Below, one piece after another: positions 17,707-25,729 of a DNA stretch of 64,000 nt. Every line of letters starts with the position of its first letter. Position 1 is the first letter of the stretch. Source of the stretch: Streptomyces sp. NBC_01314. GTDB lineage: Bacteria > Actinomycetota > Actinomycetes > Streptomycetales > Streptomycetaceae. A program made the position numbers and the translations under genes. Below the pieces are notes generated by a model. It saw only the letters and a list, made by a program, of their open reading frames with translations, was not told the origin of the DNA and did no database searches. The stretch spans positions 3,720,001-3,784,000 of the forward strand of contig NZ_CP108394.1 of the NCBI RefSeq assembly GCF_041435215.1, read 5' to 3'.

Positions 17707-17871
17707 CGCCTTCTCGGGCAGCGCCTCGACCGCGTACCGGCGGGCATCGAACCCACCTTCGCTGAGGTGGCGCCACGAGTGCCGGCGGTCACGCCAGCGC
17801 TGGCACCACTCCGAGGTCAAGGGGATCTCGGTCAAGTAATCGAACGGCAGGGCATCTTGGACGGTTCTCAT
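17707..17871 (-). pseudogene. N-terminal fragment of a Mom-like (adenine methylcarbamoylation) protein
   Basis: From ATG 17871 the product reads MRTVQDALPFDYL, then WCQRWRDRRHSWRHLSEGG and FDARRYAVEALPE. I recognise this as the beginning of actinobacterial proteins annotated as Mom-family adenine modification enzymes, usually about 250 residues. Only ~55 residues survive before the sequence joins the HTH fragment. The family assignment is from memory and should be checked by search. Confidence 0.4.
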
Positions 17872-17969
17872 CGGCCGACGGACCCTCGTCCTGGTAGCGT
17901 CATCCGCCGAGTGGCAACACGCGGCAACCGTCCGCAGAACCGGAGATTCCCGGGATCTCGAAGTCCACG

Positions 17970-18206
17970 TCAAGCGGCTTCGTCGTGCGGAGTGAGACTG
18001 ATGGTCAAGTCGGCACCAAGGGCACGGGCCAAGCGGCGCAGCAGCGGAAGGGTGGGCACCGTGCCGCCGGCTTCGAAGCGGGAGATCTGCGGCTGTTTCA
18101 TCCCGCACCGTTCAGCCAGCTCGGCCTGGGACAGCCCGAGTTCGGTGCGCCGGTCGTGAACGAGTCGGCCCAGCTCGCGGGCGAGTGCTGTGGGGGCGTC
18201 ACGCAT
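17970..18206 (-). CDS. Small XRE-type HTH protein (antitoxin-like)
   Basis: This 78-residue protein is little more than an HTH_3 domain: LGLSQAELAERCGMKQPQIS forms helices 2-3, followed by RFEAGGTVPTLPLLRRLARA. It begins at ATG 18206 after a strong GGGAGGAG. The size and motif match HigA/RelB-class antitoxins that bind DNA and neutralise a mRNA-cutting toxin. The adjacent upstream gene is a second such protein, and only a stub of a toxin gene remains, so it may now be an orphan regulator. Confidence 0.75.
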   Translation of the reverse strand: MRDAPTALARELGRLVHDRRTELGLSQAELAERCGMKQPQISRFEAGGTVPTLPLLRRLARALGADLTISLTPHDEAA

Positions 18207-18220
18207 GGCTCCTCCCGAGC

Positions 18221-18520
18221 TCAGGCGGCCGAGGTGATGATGGTGACGGTCGGCTCGTCCCCAGGGGCAAGGTGCATGTCGACGGTGAGGTCCAGGGCTC
18301 GGGCCAGGCGCATGATGACGGCGACGGGCGGCAGTTCGGTGGCGGTCTCGATGCCTTCGATCTCGTCGGTGGTCGTGTGCAGGCGCTCGGCCAGGTCGGC
18401 CTCGCTCAGCCCGAGTTGCTTGCGCCGGTCGTAGACGGCCTTGCCCAGCGTCATGGCCAGGCCGGCTTCTTCGTAGACGCGGTCGTACTCGGGGTCGGCA
18501 TCGAGATGTTCGCCGATCAT
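18221..18520 (-). CDS. XRE-type HTH antitoxin-like protein
   Basis: The product is 99 residues from ATG 18520, which overlaps the stop of the toxin stub (ATGA). The HTH reads LGLSEADLAERLHTTTDEIE, then GIETATELPPVAVIMRLARA. In-frame sequence just upstream (NHSEWRTRRHHQ) looks like a genuine family N-terminus, and AAGGAG stands five bases before an in-frame ATT at 18556-18554, so initiation at this rare codon, or loss of an original ATG by mutation, is possible. It is followed after 14 bp by another HTH gene. Antitoxin function is inferred. Confidence 0.7.
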   Translation of the reverse strand: MIGEHLDADPEYDRVYEEAGLAMTLGKAVYDRRKQLGLSEADLAERLHTTTDEIEGIETATELPPVAVIMRLARALDLTVDMHLAPGDEPTVTIITSAA

Positions 18521-18680
18521 CTGGTGGTGGCGGCGGGTCCTCCATTCGCTGTGATTAATCGGTTCTCCTTGAGGTCGCGGCTGTAGAGGTCGTGCTCGGC
18601 GGCTGCCTGGTGCTCGGCTTCGCACACCCGTTGAACGGCGTGCGCGCGGTCCACTTCGGACTGCTCGCGCATCTTGGTTT
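18517..18680 (-). pseudogene. C-terminal stub of a RelE/HigB-like toxin
   Basis: The minus-strand reading KMREQSEVDRAHAVQRVCEA and AEHDLYSRDLKEN resembles the C-terminus of phage Gp49/HigB-type toxins, which normally precede an XRE antitoxin. Its TGA overlaps the antitoxin ATG, as in an operon, but the N-terminal two-thirds (the RNase core) is absent upstream of about 18680. Confidence 0.4.
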
Positions 18681-18745
18681 CACAACGTCGCCCAGAACGT
18701 CAAGACCGCCACACCTCGGCCGAGACGCTTCCTGCCCCTCACGGC

Positions 18746-18787
18746 GGGGTGGTGTTGCAGAGGTTGTGCGGTCACCCGAAGGAGTGA
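18746..18787 (+). repeat. Right copy of 42-bp direct repeat (possible att site)
   Basis: This diverged copy of the DUF1990 gene 3' end (see 11391-11432) is still readable in the same frame as GVVLQRL...HPKE followed by TGA. It marks the right boundary of the probable integrated segment. Confidence 0.5.
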
Positions 18788-18877
18788 GACTTGTCGAAGT
18801 GGGTGCCGACAGATTTCAGCTAAATAGACTTAGACGGAATCAGTCGGCAGCGATTTAGCGATTTACGGGAGAACATC
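18788..18877 (+). promoter_or_regulatory. A/T-rich promoter region of the DUF234 ATPase gene
   Basis: This is one of the most A/T-rich patches in the window. It contains inverted repeats GCCGAC (18805-18810)/GTCGGC (18843-18848) and CTAAAT/ATTTAG, plus GGGAG before the ATG. The -10/-35 boxes are not certain. Confidence 0.4.
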
Positions 18878-20392
18878 ATGGGACGACCTACGACTCAGCG
18901 TCCGCCACTCCCGGACAAGCCCCAGGACGTCGTCGACCGGGATCGAGAATGGGCCCTGCTGACGGACTTCATCAGCGATCCCTCCCCGGCCATGCGACTC
19001 GGTATCGTGTCGGGGCGACGGCGCCACGGAAAGTCGTTCCTCCTCCAGGCCCTGTCCGAAACGATCGACGGCCTCTACGTCACCGCCATCCGCGAGGAAG
19101 GCCGCATCCCGGCACTCAAGCGCTTCAGTGACGTCATCGCCTCGCACGCCGGACTGCACTCCGGCGCTCTGAGCCTTCCGGACTGGCCGGCAGTACTTAG
19201 CAGCGCCCTGAACGTCACGGCCCGTAGCTCGACAGTGCCACTCCTGATCATCGACGAGCTGCCGTACCTCCTGCAGCACTCTCCCGAACTGCCGGGATTC
19301 CTGCAGCAGTTGTACGACGATCATCAGCGCGGCGAGGGTATCGGCGCCCGCATCATCCTGTGCGGATCGGCCATGAGCGTCATGCACGAACTGCTCTCCG
19401 GTACGAAGCCGCTACGCGGGCGCGCGGTCATCGACCTACGTCTGGGAGCCTTCGACTACCGCGCAAGCCGGCACTTCTGGCAGATCGAGGACCCGCTCAC
19501 CGCACTCCGCGTCCACGCCGTGCTGGGCGGCGCCCCTGGCTACCAACCCATCGCGGGGAACCCGACACCGAACGACGGTTTCGACTCCTGGGTGTCCCGC
19601 ACACTCCTGGACCCCGGCCGAGCGGTCTATTCACGCACGGAGACCGAGTACCTCCTCCGCGAAGACCCTCGCATCACCCAACACACGCTGTACTACGACC
19701 TTCTCTCCGCCATCGCGCAAGGCGCGACCACTCCCACCAAGATCGGCGCCGCCCTCGGCCGGCAACGAAACGCGATCGCACACCCTCTGGACGTCCTGGA
19801 ATCGACGGGCTACATCCACCGGGAGCAGGACATCCTCCGCCCCCGCCACCCGGTCATCACGCTGGTGGACCCGGTGATCCGCTTCAACCAGCTCATCACG
19901 CTTCCTCAGGCGTCAGCCGTGGAGCAGGGTTTCGCGGAGGAGGCCTGGAAGGCATCCACACCCACCTTCAACTCCAAAATCCTCGGCCCGCACTTCGAGG
20001 AACTGGCCCGCACCTGGACCCGCCGCTACGCCCACAAGATCCTCCCGGGAGGCCTCCCGGGCCCTGTCGGCACAACAGAGGTCCCCGACCCGGCAGCCCG
20101 CACCAAACACGAGGTCGACGTCATCGCCCTGGCCCTCGGCGAGCGCCCTCAGTCGCCACGCGCCCGCATCGCGCTCCTGGGCGAGGCGAAGGCGACGGTG
20201 GCCCGGCGGGGAGTCAGCGACCTCCAACGCCTCGAACACATCCGAGACCTGCTCTCCGAGCAGGGCCACGACACGAGCGGGGTGACTCTGGCGCTCTTCT
20301 CCCTGTACGGCTTCCACGCCGACGTGAGGGAGATCGCGAAGCGGCGCCCAGACGTGCTGTTGGTCGATCTGGAAACGCTGTACGGCATGTGA
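18878..20392 (+). CDS. ATPase_2/DUF234 family ATP-binding protein
   Basis: This 504-residue protein has an archaeal-type AAA ATPase domain (about 20-280) with P-loop GRRRHGKS at 46-53 and Walker B LLIIDELPYLL (Asp126 Glu127). A winged-helix region (about 290-370) follows, then a C-terminal DUF234 region (about 380-504) with HEVDVIAL and LLGEAKAT, reminiscent of a PD-(D/E)xK nuclease core (D...ExK). No biological role has been firmly assigned to this family; a role in mobile elements or defence is speculative. It lies just right of the putative att repeat and starts at ATG 18878 after GGGAG. Confidence 0.85.
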   Translation: MGRPTTQRPPLPDKPQDVVDRDREWALLTDFISDPSPAMRLGIVSGRRRHGKSFLLQALSETIDGLYVTAIREEGRIPALKRFSDVIASHAGLHSGALSLPDWPAVLSSALNVTARSSTVPLLIIDELPYLLQHSPELPGFLQQLYDDHQRGEGIGARIILCGSAMSVMHELLSGTKPLRGRAVIDLRLGAFDYRASRHFWQIEDPLTALRVHAVLGGAPGYQPIAGNPTPNDGFDSWVSRTLLDPGRAVYSRTETEYLLREDPRITQHTLYYDLLSAIAQGATTPTKIGAALGRQRNAIAHPLDVLESTGYIHREQDILRPRHPVITLVDPVIRFNQLITLPQASAVEQGFAEEAWKASTPTFNSKILGPHFEELARTWTRRYAHKILPGGLPGPVGTTEVPDPAARTKHEVDVIALALGERPQSPRARIALLGEAKATVARRGVSDLQRLEHIRDLLSEQGHDTSGVTLALFSLYGFHADVREIAKRRPDVLLVDLETLYGM

Positions 20393-20421
20393 GGCCGGGA
20401 GAGTGACGCACCCTCATCTCT

Positions 20422-20556
20422 GGAGGCATTGCCCGCGTCGTCCTTGAGGTAGCTGCCCCGGACATCCTCGGTGCCAGTGGTGTCGTCGCTGAGCATGTCG
20501 TAGTGGTTGGTCTCGTCCTGGTACCAGTAGCTCATCGCACCGAAGTACGACTGGGC
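20422..20556 (-). pseudogene. Short coding remnant (minus strand)
   Basis: Forty-five codons with almost exclusively G/C third positions read AQSYFGAMSYWYQDE, then MLSDDTTGTEDVRG and SYLKDDAGNAS. The bias disappears at about 20422. No start or family can be assigned and the 5' end runs into a hairpin. It is probably the relic of a larger gene. Confidence 0.3.
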
Positions 20557-20583
20557 CCCACCCCCGTCGAGTTGGGGTGGGGC
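20555..20583 (-). terminator. Hairpin terminator for the two small leftward genes
   Basis: A perfect 10-bp stem (GCCCCACCCC at 20555-20564, GGGGTGGGGC at 20574-20583) with a 9-base loop begins 12 bp beyond the stop of the small gene at 20595. Confidence 0.8.
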
Positions 20584-20594
20584 TCAGGAGCTGG

Positions 20595-20786
20595 TCAGGC
20601 GGCGTCCCGTTCACCTAGGAGGAGTTCATCCCCGGCGGGGAAGCGTGCGGTGCCACCCTCCTTCCAGGTGACGACGACCGCTAACCCGCCCATCGGGCCG
20701 CGAGCAGTGGTCGCCTCCTCGACGGTGCGCCACTCGCCCTCGTAGCCGATCACGTCGCCCGGGGTGACAAGAGCTGCACGCTTCAT
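20595..20786 (-). CDS. Small conserved-looking hypothetical protein
   Basis: The product is 63 residues from ATG 20786: a basic start MKRAALVTPGDVIGYEG, then a compact beta-rich sequence including VVVTWKEGGTARFPAGDE. No family is recognised. The start sits five bases after the stop of the next small gene, so the two are co-transcribed leftward and end at the hairpin at 20555-20583. They diverge from the XRE-TPR regulator gene. Confidence 0.55.
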   Translation of the reverse strand: MKRAALVTPGDVIGYEGEWRTVEEATTARGPMGGLAVVVTWKEGGTARFPAGDELLLGERDAA

Positions 20787-20791
20787 GGTGG

Positions 20792-21031
20792 TCAAGGGTT
20801 CCCGACGGGGCGGACGTGCTTCAAAGGGACGTCCCATTCCGTGCCACCACCCTCCGGCCGCAGGAACGCCGTTCGGCTGATGACCTTGTTGCCCTCCTTG
20901 GTGCGCTCCTCGATCACGCCGTGAAGCTCACCCGTGCGCTTCGAGAGTGTGTCCTTCACGAGCGTCCCCACCGGGTACGGCGGCTCGACGTGGCTGAGCA
21001 TCGTCGGCGGCTTCTCGTATGTCTGTGTCAT
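20792..21031 (-). CDS. Small hypothetical protein
   Basis: The product is 79 residues from ATG 21031, preceded by GAGGGGGC. It contains PPYPVGTLVKDTLSKRTG and WDVPLKHVRPV, suggesting a small SH3/KOW-like beta barrel, but no family can be named. It is first of two co-transcribed small genes and is divergent from the regulator at 21187; the shared gap contains three TTGCAC-type repeats. Confidence 0.55.
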   Translation of the reverse strand: MTQTYEKPPTMLSHVEPPYPVGTLVKDTLSKRTGELHGVIEERTKEGNKVISRTAFLRPEGGGTEWDVPLKHVRPVGNP

Positions 21032-21082
21032 GCCCCCTCGTCCCACCTGCGTATACATGTGTCACTCAAGAGAACTGCCTTC

Positions 21083-21113
21083 GTGCAAACCGAACTTGCA
21101 CACCTCTTGCACA
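21083..21113. promoter_or_regulatory. Triple TTGCAC operator-like repeats in a divergent gap
   Basis: TTGCACA occurs at 21096-21102 and 21107-21113, one helical turn apart, with an inverted GTGCAA at 21083-21088. It lies between the leftward small genes and the rightward XRE regulator, an apt place for an autoregulatory operator. Confidence 0.45.
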
Positions 21114-21186
21114 ACGCCAGGGCGCGTGCGTGGCCGGAGTGCGACCATGGGACGTAACGGAAGTCGAGCGGGGAAGACGCACAGTT

Positions 21187-22356
21187 ATGAGCGTGACCAG
21201 GATTCCCGGACCCGGTGCCAACGTCGCCGTCTGCCGCAAGGCACGCGGCCTGAGCCAGGTCGCCCTTGCCCGGCGGGCGGGCGTGTCGGTCTCGCTGCTC
21301 AGCAAGATCGAGGTGGGTGATCGCGCGCTGACCCAGGGCATCGCCGCCGCTCTCGCCCAAGCCATGCGGATGACCCTTGACGAACTGCTGGGCACGGCCC
21401 CGGTCGAGGGTGCCGACGAGAACAGCCTCACCGCCCTCAACTACGCCATCCGGCGGTTCGACATCCCCGACGGTCCGCCGCCTCACCCCGAGGACCTGCC
21501 CCGCGAGCTGGCCGAGCTGAACCAGCACCGCTACAGGACCGAGCTGTCGGCTGTTCTACGGAAGACCCCGGGCGTGCTCACCCGTTCGACCAACTTCGCC
21601 CACGCCACCCAGTCGCCCGACGCCTGGACACGTGTCGCCGACACGTACAGCGTGGTCTACTGGCTGGCCGCCCGGCACCGCTGGATGCACCTCGCCGAGT
21701 TGGCCGTCATGAAGCAGCGGATGGCCGCCGAGCATGCGAACCCGATCGCCGCCACGGTGGCCGCGCGCGACGAGGCCGGAGCCTTCCTCAACTCAGGTGA
21801 TTTCGCTGGCGGGTTGGCCATCGTGGACCGCGCAGTTGTCGAAGCTGAAACGACGCTGCGGGGGCGTGACCGGGCGTACGGCCTGGGCATCCTGCATCTG
21901 CGCGGGCTGACCCTGGCCGGCCGGATCAAGGACAAGGCCACCGCCGCGGCTCACATCGACGCCGCTTGGCGGGCAGCCGACGAGTTCCCCGAGGACATCG
22001 AGGACCACGGCATCCATTTCGGCCCGGAGAACACCGCCGTGCACGTCATCTCCACGGCGTCCGACATGGAGGACTACCGCGAGTCGCTCGACACAGCGGA
22101 CGACCTGATCCGGAGTGGCCTGACGCTCCCCGCCACCCGCATCGGGCCGCTGCACATGAACATCAGCCGGTCGAAGCTCGCGCTGGGCGACCGGGACGGC
22201 GCTCTCGAATCACTCGAAACGGCCTGGGACATCGCCCCCGAGATGGCCAGGGTGCACCCGACGTCACAGGAACTGATGCGCGTCCTGACGTCGCTGCACC
22301 GCCGCAGCAACCCACGCTTGACCCGGCTGGCCAAGCGCGCGGGCATGCCCTTCTGA
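21187..22356 (+). CDS. XRE-family regulator with TPR-like C-terminal domain
   Basis: This 389-residue protein has an N-terminal HTH (ARGLSQVALARRAGVSVSLL and SKIEVGDR, about 15-60) and a helical C-terminal half with TPR-like repeats. It is the architecture of many Streptomyces regulators that sense a signal through the TPR region. The start chosen is ATG 21187, where the HTH domain begins; the frame is open upstream but non-homologous. It is probably autoregulated with the divergent small genes through the TTGCAC repeats. The signal is unknown. Confidence 0.8.
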   Translation: MSVTRIPGPGANVAVCRKARGLSQVALARRAGVSVSLLSKIEVGDRALTQGIAAALAQAMRMTLDELLGTAPVEGADENSLTALNYAIRRFDIPDGPPPHPEDLPRELAELNQHRYRTELSAVLRKTPGVLTRSTNFAHATQSPDAWTRVADTYSVVYWLAARHRWMHLAELAVMKQRMAAEHANPIAATVAARDEAGAFLNSGDFAGGLAIVDRAVVEAETTLRGRDRAYGLGILHLRGLTLAGRIKDKATAAAHIDAAWRAADEFPEDIEDHGIHFGPENTAVHVISTASDMEDYRESLDTADDLIRSGLTLPATRIGPLHMNISRSKLALGDRDGALESLETAWDIAPEMARVHPTSQELMRVLTSLHRRSNPRLTRLAKRAGMPF

Positions 22357-22604
22357 GTTCAATCTCGCCAGAGGTCGAACCGAGCCCGTCCCTCACCCTT
22401 GCCTGCGAAACCCGGCCTCGCCTTTGACAGCCCTCATTCCAGGCCCGCACCCGCAGGCCGGACAGGCAGCACGGCACGGCAAGAACAGGCCAAGCGTCAA
22501 CTCGGGCGCCGTAGCGAATTGTTACCGGTGGTGATCAGGTGCCCACACTTCAGGGCGCTGCTTCCGGTCTACTGGAAAAGCTTTGGATCGCCGATCAAGC
22601 CGAT

Positions 22605-22633
22605 GCCCCGCACAGGCAATGCCTGTACGGGGC
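22605..22633. terminator. Hairpin between convergent XRE and glgP genes
   Basis: GCCCCGCACAGGC (22605-22617) and GCCTGTACGGGGC (22621-22633) pair with one mismatch around a 3-base loop, serving either strand. The remaining bases of the 22357-22652 gap show nothing recognisable. Confidence 0.7.
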
Positions 22634-22652
22634 GCGGCCGTGGAAAACGCCG

Positions 22653-25322
22653 TTACCGCATCAACACCCCCGCCTGCTCTCCCATCTCCCCCATCTCCTC
22701 CGACGGCACCGCCACCAGTCCCAGTTCGGCGGGTGAGGCCAGCAGCCGATGGGTGGGGAGGATGCGCACCGTGTAGCCGAAGGAACCCGTGCGGTCCAGG
22801 GACAGCGGGCCCTCGTAGCCCCAGCGGCCCCCGTCGTCGGGGCCGCTCGTCGGCTTCAGCGGGACGTACGTCGCGTCCGTGATGCCGTCCTCGGTGTCGA
22901 CGCGGCCGGAGACCGCCTGAACCTCGACATCGTCCGGGCCCAGGTCGCCCAGGCCGACCCGGACGCGCAGCACCAGCGTCGCGCCCAGCTCGGCGTTGGT
23001 ACTGAGAGGAGCCGCCGAGGTCTCCACATGGTCCACGGTCACCCGGTGCCAGGCGCTCCGCACCCGCGCCTTCCACCCGGACAGCTCCCGGGCCACGTCC
23101 GGGACCAGCGACCGGTGGGCTCGGGCGGCCGGAGCGTACAGGCGCTCGACATACTCCCGGACCATGCGGCCCGCCAGCACCTTCGGGCCCAGATGTGTCA
23201 GTGTCTCGCGGACCATCTCGATCCAGCGGTCGGGCAGGCCCCCCTGTCCGCGCTCGTAGAAGCGCGGCGCGACCCGCTGTTCCAGCAGCTCGTAGAGGGC
23301 CGACGCCTCCAGGTCGTCCCGGCGGTCGTCGTCCGTCGCCGTTCCGTCGGCCGTGGGGATCGCCCAGCCGAAGTCCGGCCGGAACCATTCGTCCCACCAG
23401 CCGTCCAGGACGGACAGGTTCAGACAGCCGTTCAGGGCCGCCTTCATCCCGCTCGTCCCGCATGCCTCCAGGGGGCGGAGAGGGTTGTTGAGCCACACGT
23501 CGCAGCCCGGGTACAGCTTCTGGGCCATCGCCATGCCGTAGTCGGGGAGGAACACGATCCGGTGGCGGACGCGCGGGTCGTCCGCGAACCGCACCAGTTC
23601 CTGGATCAGGCGTTTCCCGCCGTCGTCCGCCGGGTGCGCCTTGCCCGCGATCACGATCTGCACCGGCCGCTCCGGATGGAGCAGCAGATTCATGAGGCGG
23701 TCCTGGTCGCGCAGCATCAGAGTCAGGCGCTTGTAGGACGGGACTCTGCGCGCGAACCCGATCGTCAACACATCCGGGTCCAGGACGCCGTCGATCCAGC
23801 CGAGTTCGGCGGTGCCCGCGCCGCGCTGCCGCCAGGAGGCGTTCAGGCGTTCCCGTACCTCCACGACCAGTTGTTCGCGAAGGTCGCGGCGCAGGTCCCA
23901 GATGTCCTGGTCGGGGATGTCGCCCACGGCGTCCCAGCGGTCCGAGCCGCCGACCGACATGGCGTCCTCGGTCCGTTCGGCACCGACCTGCCGGGCGCCG
24001 AGGCGGAAGACCTCCGGGGCCACCCAGGTCGGGGCGTGCACGCCGTTGGTGACCGAGGTGATCGGCACCTCGTCCTGGTCGAATCCCGGCCACAGTCCCG
24101 AGAACATCTGCCGGCTGACGTGCCCGTGCAGCAGCGAGACGCCGTTGGCGCGCTGGGCGAGCCGCAGCCCCATCACCGCCATGTTGAAGACGTTCGGGTC
24201 GCCGCCCGCGTACGTCTCCATGCCCAGCCCGAGGATGCGGCCCACGTCGATGCGCGGGAGTTCGGCGTCGGGGCCGAAGTGGCGGGCGACCAGCTCGCGG
24301 TCGAAGCGGTCGATGCCGGCGGGGACGGGGGTGTGGGTGGTGAAGACCGTGCCGGAGCGGACCGCCTCCAGGCCGGCGTCGAAGTCGAGCCCCTCGTCGC
24401 CGAGTTCGGCGATGCGTTCCAGGCCGAGGAAGCCGGCGTGGCCCTCGTTGGTGTGGAAGACCTCGGGCCCGGCGTGGCCGGTGAGCCGGCAGTACGTGCG
24501 TACGGCCCGCACACCTCCTATACCCAGCAGCATCTCCTGGAGGAGCCGGTGTTCGCTGCCGCCGCCGTACAGCCGGTCGGTCACGCCGCGTTCGCCGAGG
24601 TCGTTCTCCTCGACGTCCGAGTCGAGCAGCAGCAGCGGTACCCGGCCCACCTGGGCCTGCCAGATCCGGGCGTGCAGCCGGCGTCCGCCGGGCAGGGCCA
24701 GGCCGACCTGGGCCGGTGAGCCGTCGGCCTCCTGGAGCGGTACCAGGGGCAGTTCGTTCGGGTCGAGCACCGGATAGTGCTCCTGCTGCCAGCCGTCCCG
24801 GGACAGGGACTGCCGGAAGTAGCCGTGCCGGTAGAGCAGGCCGACGCCGATCAGCGGGACGCCGAGGTCGCTCGCCGCCTTCAGATGGTCGCCGGCGAGG
24901 ATGCCGAGGCCGCCGGAGTACTGCGGCAGCGCGGCCGTGATGCCGAACTCGGGCGAGAAGTAGGCGATGGCGGCCGGCAGTTCGGATGCCTGTGCCTGCG
25001 TCTGCCCTTGCGCCTCCCCCTGCCCCTGCCCCTGGTACCAGCGGTCCCCGGTGACGTAGTCACGCAGGTCGTCGGCGGCGGCGGTCAGCCGGCGCAGGAA
25101 GCGCCGGTCCTCGGCGAGTTCGGCGAGCCGCCGGGTGGAGACGGAGCCGAGCAGGCGCACGGGGTCGCCGCCGGAGGAGGCCCAGCGCTCGGGGTCGACC
25201 GACTGGAAGAGGTCACGGGTCTCCGCGTGCCAGGACCAGCGCAGGTTGTGCGCCAGTTCGTTGAGCGGCTGGAGGGCTTGGGGGAGGACGGGTCGGACGG
25301 TGAATCTGCGGATGGCCTTCAC
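22653..25322 (-). CDS. glgP: Alpha-glucan phosphorylase (GT35, short/DUF3417 type)
   Basis: The enzyme (889 residues from GTG 25322) releases glucose-1-phosphate from alpha-1,4-glucan. It begins VKAIRRFTVRPVLPQ, typical of the DUF3417 domain that heads this phosphorylase class. The glucan-binding and PLP regions follow; the PLP-lysine motif is EACGTSGMKAALNGC. Residues ~145-165 contain a Gln/Gly-rich insertion (QGQGEAQGQTQAQ). The frame is open upstream but the extra sequence has no homology. It is transcribed away from the glgE operon and degrades what GlgE/GlgB build; from memory, the same pairing occurs in S. coelicolor. Confidence 0.92.
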   Translation of the reverse strand: MKAIRRFTVRPVLPQALQPLNELAHNLRWSWHAETRDLFQSVDPERWASSGGDPVRLLGSVSTRRLAELAEDRRFLRRLTAAADDLRDYVTGDRWYQGQGQGEAQGQTQAQASELPAAIAYFSPEFGITAALPQYSGGLGILAGDHLKAASDLGVPLIGVGLLYRHGYFRQSLSRDGWQQEHYPVLDPNELPLVPLQEADGSPAQVGLALPGGRRLHARIWQAQVGRVPLLLLDSDVEENDLGERGVTDRLYGGGSEHRLLQEMLLGIGGVRAVRTYCRLTGHAGPEVFHTNEGHAGFLGLERIAELGDEGLDFDAGLEAVRSGTVFTTHTPVPAGIDRFDRELVARHFGPDAELPRIDVGRILGLGMETYAGGDPNVFNMAVMGLRLAQRANGVSLLHGHVSRQMFSGLWPGFDQDEVPITSVTNGVHAPTWVAPEVFRLGARQVGAERTEDAMSVGGSDRWDAVGDIPDQDIWDLRRDLREQLVVEVRERLNASWRQRGAGTAELGWIDGVLDPDVLTIGFARRVPSYKRLTLMLRDQDRLMNLLLHPERPVQIVIAGKAHPADDGGKRLIQELVRFADDPRVRHRIVFLPDYGMAMAQKLYPGCDVWLNNPLRPLEACGTSGMKAALNGCLNLSVLDGWWDEWFRPDFGWAIPTADGTATDDDRRDDLEASALYELLEQRVAPRFYERGQGGLPDRWIEMVRETLTHLGPKVLAGRMVREYVERLYAPAARAHRSLVPDVARELSGWKARVRSAWHRVTVDHVETSAAPLSTNAELGATLVLRVRVGLGDLGPDDVEVQAVSGRVDTEDGITDATYVPLKPTSGPDDGGRWGYEGPLSLDRTGSFGYTVRILPTHRLLASPAELGLVAVPSEEMGEMGEQAGVLMR

Positions 25323-25729
25323 AGAGGGTTCCACCTTCGCGCCAGGACGTACGGGCCGGGGGACGCACTCCGCTGTGCGCCGTTCGTCACCCCCGACGGT
25401 AGCGGCGCGAGGGCCCGGCAACCACGGGGCGTCCCTCCGTATGCGATTACGGCGCATCCGTACCCCGGCCGCCCCGCCGGGCAGTCCACCCCGGGAGGTT
25501 CAGTCCTGAATTCGCCGCAACCCCGCAGCAACTTCACATGTACCCCAGGGGCGTTATGGCCGATTCCACCCCTCTATGCGGTCTTGTGGTGCTTCACGCC
25601 GCACGAGAGGCTGCCCAGTGGCGTACCGGCCGACCTCGGCCGAATCCGGCGAACCCCGGCAGCCCGCCACGACCGGCTTCCGGAGAACCCCGGTGTTGGT
25701 GCGCCGGTTCGAGGAGGGGGTTCTCACAC
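25323..25729. other. Divergent gap between glgP and the subtilase gene
   Basis: This 407-bp region must hold leftward glgP and rightward protease promoters. No convincing -35/-10 pair, operator or RNA structure was recognised. GGAGGGGG before 25730 is the protease ribosome site. Confidence 0.4.

Noticed and set aside
22749..24719. Long plus-strand open frame opposite glgP
   Set aside because: Antisense shadow of a well-supported phosphorylase.
25538..25729. N-terminal extension of the subtilase
   Set aside because: The signal peptide begins at 25730 with a ribosome site; upstream in-frame sequence is non-homologous.
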